DNA from: Candidatus Brachybacter algidus
GTDB lineage: Bacteria; Bacteroidota; Bacteroidia; Chitinophagales; Saprospiraceae
Assembly: GCA_016711705.1 (NCBI GenBank)
Contig: JADJSK010000013.1
Coordinates: 327,001 to 391,000 of the forward strand
Reading direction: 5' to 3'
DNA: 64,000 nt
Part shown: positions 63,563 to 64,000 of the stretch, one piece after another
How positions within the stretch are numbered: position 1 is the first letter of the stretch
How the letters are laid out: each line of letters starts with the position of its first letter
Program-made: the position numbers and the translations under genes
Notes under the pieces: generated by a model
Told to the model about the DNA's origin: nothing
Database searches by the model: none
The model's input: only the letters and a program-made list of their open reading frames with translations

Positions 63563-64000
63563 TTATAATTCACTTTTTAAACTCACAATATTTGCCAAGC
63601 TATCAGCTAACTTCTTACGCTCCTTCTCAAGTACTTCTGCCGGTGCATTGTCTACAAATTTCTGATTTTCCAATTTCTTATTCAAGGAAACAACAAAACC
63701 TTCAAAATACTTGATTTTCTCAAGGATTTGTTCGCGCTCTTCCGATTTATTACCACTGCCTTCAGGTAATTCCACGAAGATTTTGATCGTGCTGATAAGC
63801 GCAGTTACTGTTTGTTCCTGTATTAAATCATTTTTGTCCTTTACTTCAACGAATGCGATACTTTCAATTAATGACTTGAATCCATTCAATGCAATATGCT
63901 TGTCATGATCTCCTTCGAAAAACACCGGTAGGATATCTCTTTGCTTAAGACCGTTTTTATTGCGGATGTCTCTGATTTGACTGACAAAATCTTTAAAGAA
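63563..64000 (-). CDS. valS: Valine--tRNA ligase, C-terminal part
   Basis: The minus-strand frame is open to the window edge. About 145 residues are visible. They begin FFKDFVSQIRDIRNKNGLK, the end of the anticodon-binding domain, and finish with the C-terminal coiled-coil tail of bacterial ValRS (LEKIKYFEGFVVSLNKKLEN, then KFVDNAPAEVLEKERKKLAD). The enzyme charges tRNA-Val and edits mischarged Thr. The catalytic domain lies beyond the window. Confidence 0.93.
   Translation of the reverse strand, partial: FFKDFVSQIRDIRNKNGLKQRDILPVFFEGDHDKHIALNGFKSLIESIAFVEVKDKNDLIQEQTVTALISTIKIFVELPEGSGNKSEEREQILEKIKYFEGFVVSLNKKLENQKFVDNAPAEVLEKERKKLADSLANIVSLKSEL

Noticed and set aside
1..64000. tRNA, rRNA or riboswitch genes
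   Set aside because: No T-loop-like or conserved rRNA text was noticed while reading, although a covariance-model scan would be needed to exclude them.

Overview
The window is an AT-rich stretch of a Bacteroidota chromosome, probably from the Saprospiria/Saprospiraceae side of the phylum. This is inferred from gene content, not from a marker gene. The signs are two secreted M43 metalloproteases with C-terminal type IX-secretion sorting tails, a TonB-dependent receptor, bacillithiol synthesis (bshA), the gene order leuA-leuC-leuD-leuB, TAnnTTTG-like promoter boxes, weak Shine-Dalgarno sequences, and many short intergenic repeats.

Layout. 1-13.3 kb: mostly single housekeeping and accessory genes on the + strand. 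They are the end of a threonine aldolase, three GNAT acetyltransferases, an OsmC protein, an ECF-like sigma factor with a small anti-sigma-like partner followed by a ClpP paralogue, a CocE/NonD hydrolase, a VOC protein, a TonB receptor and a hypoxanthine-type DNA glycosylase. Three 240-bp tandem repeats lie at 1.7-2.4 kb. 13.4-26.5 kb: a defence island with an AbiE-type toxin-antitoxin pair behind a perfect 40-bp palindrome, an HNH/zinc-ribbon protein, and one long type I restriction-modification operon (hsdM, hsdS, a GHKL ATPase, hsdR, then two genes that resemble DNA glycosylases). Three genes here (the AbiEii toxin, the GHKL ATPase and hsdR) each carry a single-base frameshift. hsdR also contains a complete-looking REP-associated tyrosine transposase (RAYT) element inserted in frame, with a hairpin and a 7-bp inverted end at each side. 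27.3-31.9 kb: the leucine operon leuA-leuC-leuD-leuB on the - strand. 32-33.6 kb: a conserved TPR-like protein.

33.9-43.4 kb: cassette-like accessory DNA bounded by stretches rich in inverted repeats. It carries an overlapping two-gene unit, a 1715-residue protein with a sacsin/Hsp90-like GHKL ATPase domain and a 756-residue SF1 helicase fused to a PIN nuclease, followed by a secreted S41 peptidase. I cannot match the two-gene unit to a named defence system, and it is the best candidate in the window for an undescribed one.

43.5-64 kb: an ACC-synthase-like aminotransferase with a substituted cofactor residue, an M43 protease, a DUF6438 lipoprotein, an LTA-synthase-like membrane sulfatase, a beta carbonic anhydrase, a BlaI/BlaR1-like pair with an operator around its promoter, DinB, an esterase, a second M43 protease, bshA, a MerR regulator, a YceI lipoprotein, a small operon led by a toxin-23-like secreted protein, repeat-rich intergenic DNA and the 3' end of valS. 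Two copies of a MITE-like element (51.3 and 63.3 kb) and two decayed copies of another repeat (47.6 and 62.5 kb) lie here. No tRNA, rRNA or CRISPR array was seen.
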